Assembly: GCF_040564635.1 (NCBI RefSeq)
Contig: NZ_CP159837.1
Coordinates: forward strand, 1,615,001 to 1,679,000
Direction of reading: 5' to 3'
DNA: 64,000 nucleotides
Origin: Planktothricoides raciborskii GIHE-MW2
GTDB lineage: Bacteria > Cyanobacteriota > Cyanobacteriia > Cyanobacteriales > Laspinemataceae
In this document: one piece after another, positions 59,992 to 64,000 of the stretch
Numbering within the stretch: the first letter of the stretch is position 1
Layout: the number at the start of each line of letters is the position of its first letter
Position numbers and translations under genes: made by a program
Notes under the pieces: generated by a model
What the model was told of the DNA's origin: nothing
Database searches by the model: none
The model's input: only the letters and a program-made list of their open reading frames with translations

Positions 59992-61998
59992 CTACAAACT
60001 GTTCGCCCCTACAGAGGGATTTTTCAGGGCAGAAGACGGCAGGAGATTAGCTTTGGGCAAAGCGATTTCTACCGTCGTCCCCTGACCGACTCCTTTACTG
60101 TTCAGCATAATAGTGCCGCCCATCAGTTCGATTAAATTGCGGGCGATCGCCAACCCCAAACCCGTGCCCCCATGCCGCCGAGTGGTGGAACCATCCACCA
60201 TCACAAAGGGTTGAAATAACTTTTGTTGTTGCTCCAAAGCAATACCGATGCCGGTATCTTTTAAAGTAATCACCACATCTGTCGCCCCTTTGCCACTGCC
60301 ATCCAGGGTTTCCGTGGTGGTGGAAACGCGGTTCATTACTTCCGTATAACTGGATTCCAGACGAGTGCTGATGGTAATACTCCCGGTGTCGGTGAACTTA
60401 ATGCAATTATTCATTAAATTTAATAACACCTGCTTCAGCTTGCTCGGATCGGCTTCCACCACCAGAGGTTCTGGGTATTCTTGGACGGATAAATGCAGTC
60501 CCTTCTGGGCGATCGCATTTTCTTGGATTTCAATCACTTCTTTAATAATCCGGCTGACATCCACCGGCTCTAATGTCACCGAAAGAGTCCCCGCCTCAAT
60601 TTTAGAAATATCCAGAATATCGTTAATAATATTTAGCAAATGAATCGCCGCATCATCGGCTCGCTGTAAAAACTCCACCTCTTCCTCCCGGTCATCACAG
60701 CAGTCATCCCGCACCAAGCGAATGCAGCCAATAATCGCATTCAAAGGCGTTCTTAGTTCATGGGAAATGGTGGCCAAAAACTCATTTTTTAGCTGGTTCG
60801 CTACTTTTGCTTCTTGCCATGCGCTTTCCAGTTCTGTCGCCCAAGCTTTCAGGCGCTCGACCATCGTATCAAGGGCATCAGCTAATTGTTGAAATTCAGT
60901 GATTTTGAGTTTAATTGGGCCAGTGTCACCTTCGGTTTGGCGGCGATGTACGTTTAAGGCATAAGCTTGCAACTGTTCAATGGGACGGGCTAACTCCAAA
61001 GTTAAGTACCAAGTGACTACCAAGTTGGCAGCTATGAGGCTAAAAATCAAGGTAAATAAGACCTTCTGAATTTCTTTGAGACCGGCTAGAGCATTGTCGA
61101 GTCGAGTCACCGCTAAGATAATCCACCTTTTGTCTGGAGATACAGGAGAGGCGATCGCGGTATATCCGGAAATCAACTCGATGCCTGGGGCTTCAAAGTC
61201 AAATAAATGGACAAAATCCTGTTTACCGCTGATCGCGTTTCTGACAATACTTCTGAGGCGATCGGCGTCTGCTTCCTCCGCAATATTCGTCCCAGCGCGA
61301 TCGGGGCTCAAATGTTCCACAATTGTGCCATTTTCCTGCTGATAGGTGGTATCAAACACATCAATCACTACGGTCTGTCCGGTCAAAGACCCTCGCTTGC
61401 CCACGGTTTCTTGTTCCAAAGTTGACAGAAGGCTTAAGGCATAGCGTATATTCCCCCCAGAAACTACGTTGCCCGGAAACACCGGGGCGGAGAAAACCAT
61501 CCTCATGTTTCTCTGACGTTCTTCTGAGGATGATGGCTGATTTTCGGACAACTGTAGGCTGACATCCACCAGAGAAGAATCTGGACTAGGATTTTGCCAC
61601 TTGTCCAGGGGCAGTTGACGATAAATCGGTGCCGATCCACAGGTACTAGCGATGATTCTATTGGTGGCGATGTCGGTTAACTGGGTGCATTGCACTTTGG
61701 TGGGCAGTCGTTCATCAAGGGTCTGTAGGTATTGGGCGATCGCTGCGGTTTCTTCTGACTGCAAGACCGTGGCTTCAGTAGCGGTTAATAAGCTGGCTTC
61801 TAAGGCTTTAACAGATGTTTCAATACTTTGTCCTTTGCGGATGGCGCTTTCTGTTAGGTTCTGGCGGGCAGTTTCCAGGAGGGCGGAACGAGCTTTCCGA
61901 TAAGTGGTGTACTCTCCCATCAGCAAGACAGGAATGCTCAACAGTAAAATCCGCGTGAGGAGAATACGACGAAAGGATGAACGACCGGGTTTAAACAT
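59992..61998 (-). CDS. Membrane sensor histidine kinase
   Basis: A 668-residue kinase. TM1 (about 11-29), a large periplasmic sensor region (about 35-310), TM2 (about 316-338), HAMP (about 338-395), HisKA with ATISHELRTPLNAIIG (phospho-His near 411), HATPase with LLNLMNNCIKFTDTG (N box), DTGIGIA (G1) and HGGTGLGLAIA (G2). The fold of the sensor looks Cache-like, but the ligand is unknown. No response regulator lies next to it on the same strand. It converges with the RTX gene, 43 bp apart; the last codons (SVGANSL) are formed by a ggggcgaacag repeat, so the C-terminus has been rewritten by repeat sequence. Confidence 0.93.
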   Translation of the reverse strand: MFKPGRSSFRRILLTRILLLSIPVLLMGEYTTYRKARSALLETARQNLTESAIRKGQSIETSVKALEASLLTATEATVLQSEETAAIAQYLQTLDERLPTKVQCTQLTDIATNRIIASTCGSAPIYRQLPLDKWQNPSPDSSLVDVSLQLSENQPSSSEERQRNMRMVFSAPVFPGNVVSGGNIRYALSLLSTLEQETVGKRGSLTGQTVVIDVFDTTYQQENGTIVEHLSPDRAGTNIAEEADADRLRSIVRNAISGKQDFVHLFDFEAPGIELISGYTAIASPVSPDKRWIILAVTRLDNALAGLKEIQKVLFTLIFSLIAANLVVTWYLTLELARPIEQLQAYALNVHRRQTEGDTGPIKLKITEFQQLADALDTMVERLKAWATELESAWQEAKVANQLKNEFLATISHELRTPLNAIIGCIRLVRDDCCDDREEEVEFLQRADDAAIHLLNIINDILDISKIEAGTLSVTLEPVDVSRIIKEVIEIQENAIAQKGLHLSVQEYPEPLVVEADPSKLKQVLLNLMNNCIKFTDTGSITISTRLESSYTEVMNRVSTTTETLDGSGKGATDVVITLKDTGIGIALEQQQKLFQPFVMVDGSTTRRHGGTGLGLAIARNLIELMGGTIMLNSKGVGQGTTVEIALPKANLLPSSALKNPSVGANSL

Positions 61999-62820
61999 AG
62001 CAATTGTCTAACTCGAAAGGATGCTTTTTTCCAACCACAATCATCAAGAAAGAAATTGGATCGGGTAGATAGGTCTCTACTGATTATGGTATAACTCAAA
62101 AAGCTCAAAATTTTCTGATTAAATTTTTAGAGCGTGTTTTAGAGCTTGCACAGGAATCCGATTTTTTTAGGAAAATTTGATCAAACGGATTTTGACCGTG
62201 CTGACCGTTGATGATTCGCCGTGGGCGAACCCAGAGGATCTGAATCCTTAATCTGCCGATTTATTTTCTCGTTAGAGATTATTCTCTGTCCCCTGATTCC
62301 AGTCTGTTTGACGAGAGATCGTCGTGTAATTTACCGGAGACTGTACTGAATTGATTTGGAACATCGCCGGGAAGCATAAGCTAAAAAATCAGGTTGAATC
62401 AGTCCGGGTTCTTGACTCCCCAATAACCAGAAGGGATCAAGGAGGCTCCGCTCCTTAAGCCTGGGTAAAAATTATCAGTCCGGATGGATCGGGAAAAGGC
62501 CGTCGGCACTGATTTTGCTTGCCTTCGCCGGTGGGTGGGCTTGAGGGATGAAGCGCTCCACGCCTTGATATTTATTCATATTAATTCATATTCATTCATA
62601 TTCATTGATTGGGCTATTTTTAAGGGTTTTTACTTAGTCTAAATTGGCTCTATCTGACAAAATAGATCAAAAAATTTTTAAGGGGAAAAGGTTGACATGG
62701 ATAAATTCGCAAATTTACATTCCCTAATTTACATTCCCTGGCTTGATGGCCAGCGTCATAAATTTTAACAAAATCAGTGGAGTTGGGGGGTGGGATCGAT
62801 CACCCCTCAACGGAATCTCT
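61999..62820. other. Intergenic, about 820 bp
   Basis: It contains a ttcatatt(a/c)a tandem (about 62574-62606), a gaggctccgctcct palindrome (about 62442-62456) and a 25-codon frame (62177-62251) with VLTVDDSP, too short to call. No RNA gene is recognised. Confidence 0.45.
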
Positions 62821-64000
62821 TTAGGAAACAACCTGATTCGATGCCTGACGAGGATCGGGATAGTAGCTGGCCACGATCGCCATCACCAGCCACCAAAGGG
62901 TATTAATTTGGGGTCGATACCAAACCGTATCAACGACACCATGAGCCAGCATACCGACGATAATCGCGATCGCCCCCATCAGCCAATAGCCCTGAAGATT
63001 GGCTTGATTTCGCAGTTGTTGTAGTTGCTGGAAGCCTTGATTTAAGGTGACGACCAGCAGCCAGATAAAAGTCATTAAGCCAATGATGCCCGTTTCCACT
63101 GCGGTTTCTAACCAGATAGAATAAGCACTCAAAGCACTAAACCTGGGGCGCATATAAAGGGGATAAATTTTGTTAAACGCATTATTGCCCGGTCCAATGC
63201 CTAACAACGGGCGATCGCGAATCATCTCGATTACCGACTGCCAAACATTGATCCGGAAATTATTGCTGCTATCAGAACGACCGGCAAACATACTGGCGAT
63301 GCGATCGCGCAACGGTTCCACAAACAGAAAAGCCAAAAGCAGCACCGTGACGGTGCCGCCGAAGACCCCAGGCAGCGCCCATTTCCGACCGGCGGGGGGT
63401 AACTTGGGACTCCACCAATAAACCAACATCAACAATAAAACAAAACTGGCGACCACCAAACCAATCCATCCCCCCCGACTCCAGGTGAACAGCAAACAGA
63501 ATGAATTCACCACAGTCATCGTCACCGCCAGCAACTTCGGCAGCAGTCCAGACCAAACAAAGATCGCTGCCACGCCGAAGATCGCTGCCGGGATCACATA
63601 AGCAGCCAAGAGATTGGGATTTTCCAAATAGCTATAAACTCGCGTCACACCGGCCATAGAAGAGGTGGGATCGGTCCAAGTCGCCAGAGGCGGGGCGCCA
63701 AAAAACCACTGTCGCATCCCATACACACTCACAATCAGAGAAGTATGCAGATAAAGACCGATTAGGAGTGAACGAATCCGGGGCGATCGCAACACTCTTG
63801 CCAGCAGTGCAAACATCATCAAATAAAGGGTCAACTTAACCCAGCCACTAAATGCGGCGGTTTTCACCGGCGACATTGCGGTCGAGACTGTGGCAATAGC
63901 CCAATAAAGTAACACCAACAAATGAATCGGGGTAAAAACCATTTCACCCTCATCGGCGACAGTCAGCAGCAGCCAATAACCAGCCCCGGCCAACAATAAC
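62821..64000 (-). CDS. ictB: IctB-family membrane protein, 5' end beyond window
   Basis: At least 393 residues of a polytopic membrane protein. The O-antigen-ligase-like core is present: RVYSYLENPNLLAAYVIPA, LLFTWSRGGWIGLV, SSNNFRINVWQSVIEMIRDRPLLGIGPGNNAFN, ending with a Trp/Tyr-rich helix and a short tail. It matches the cyanobacterial IctB proteins, first linked to bicarbonate accumulation but with unproven transport activity. IctB is about 470 residues, so roughly 75 N-terminal residues lie outside. No upstream start can be seen here. It is followed by a noncoding stretch before the histidine kinase. Confidence 0.92.
   Translation of the reverse strand, partial: LLLAGAGYWLLLTVADEGEMVFTPIHLLVLLYWAIATVSTAMSPVKTAAFSGWVKLTLYLMMFALLARVLRSPRIRSLLIGLYLHTSLIVSVYGMRQWFFGAPPLATWTDPTSSMAGVTRVYSYLENPNLLAAYVIPAAIFGVAAIFVWSGLLPKLLAVTMTVVNSFCLLFTWSRGGWIGLVVASFVLLLMLVYWWSPKLPPAGRKWALPGVFGGTVTVLLLAFLFVEPLRDRIASMFAGRSDSSNNFRINVWQSVIEMIRDRPLLGIGPGNNAFNKIYPLYMRPRFSALSAYSIWLETAVETGIIGLMTFIWLLVVTLNQGFQQLQQLRNQANLQGYWLMGAIAIIVGMLAHGVVDTVWYRPQINTLWWLVMAIVASYYPDPRQASNQVVS

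Noticed and set aside
62177-62251. 25-codon frame reading ILTVLTVDDSPW, like the start of a response-regulator receiver domain
   Set aside because: Too short, TTG start, and nothing of the rest of a receiver domain follows; chance cannot be excluded.

Overview
The window comes from a cyanobacterium. It carries psbN and psbH, ntcA, an IctB-family gene, cyanobacteria-typical small genes (DUF4327-like, DUF3146-like, DUF3084) and very many copies of the HIP1 octamer gcgatcgc. The density of dispersed palindromic repeats (core agaaacccggtttct, the ggggcgaagc...gcttcgcccc family, CAAC-rich tracts, cacaaag palindromes) suggests a large-genome filamentous Oscillatoriales-type strain, but that placement is an inference. 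I see no rRNA, tRNA, CRISPR array or transposase gene.

Layout. 0-12 kb is mostly metabolic: a membrane protein cut by the left edge, an adenosine-deaminase-family gene, hydrogenase maturation genes hypE and hypC, nifJ, then a SMP-30-like gene and a dihydroorotate-dehydrogenase-like gene, each preceded by an almost identical 77-78 bp hairpin repeat. 12-13.1 kb holds a HigA antitoxin with a broken higB remnant and a repeat cluster. 13.1-21.3 kb has an OST-HTH-like protein, a HerA-type ATPase, a group 2 sigma factor with a clear terminator, an amino-acid permease, a lipoprotein and a small conserved protein. 21.8-29 kb is a divergent pair: a short STAND NTPase without a sensor domain, and an 1860-residue protein with two WD40 regions separated by hydrophobic segments and tandem Ig-like repeats. 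29-31.8 kb is a toxin-antitoxin and repeat archipelago (orphan antitoxin plus PIN remnant, BrnTA, VapBC-like). 31.8-42.4 kb returns to core genes (psbN/psbH, tatA, pth, DUF3146, RuvC-like, DUF3084, ntcA, fabI, TPM protein, ABC-F). 42.6-60 kb is accessory: a modular C39-like peptidase, a DUF1156 methyltransferase bracketed by 103 bp direct repeats, and two divergent giant surface proteins. The window closes with a sensor histidine kinase and a partial ictB.

The most unusual signal is in the giant RTX/FG-GAP gene at 52.2-59.9 kb. A 66 bp palindromic element whose ends match the dispersed intergenic core is inserted in frame nine times (one copy extended to 75 bp), plus one half copy and one 63 bp copy in the opposite orientation and another reading frame. 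By my reading the 66 bp unit is free of stop codons in five of six frames. At equivalent junctions of the duplicated protein modules, different copies carry different intergenic repeat families (the palindromic element, CAAC tracts, a gtaggg palindrome, a G-rich tract, a C/G-run hairpin), all translated in frame. The protein thus appears to use inter-domain linkers as acceptor sites for several families of normally non-coding repeats.

Other points: an FG-GAP array nested inside a cadherin-like domain; a WD40 propeller apparently interrupted by a membrane segment; four 10 bp phased repeats between the STAND and WD40 genes; an NtcA-type box created by tandem repeats upstream of fabI; and long palindromes whose two arms vary in a compensating way.
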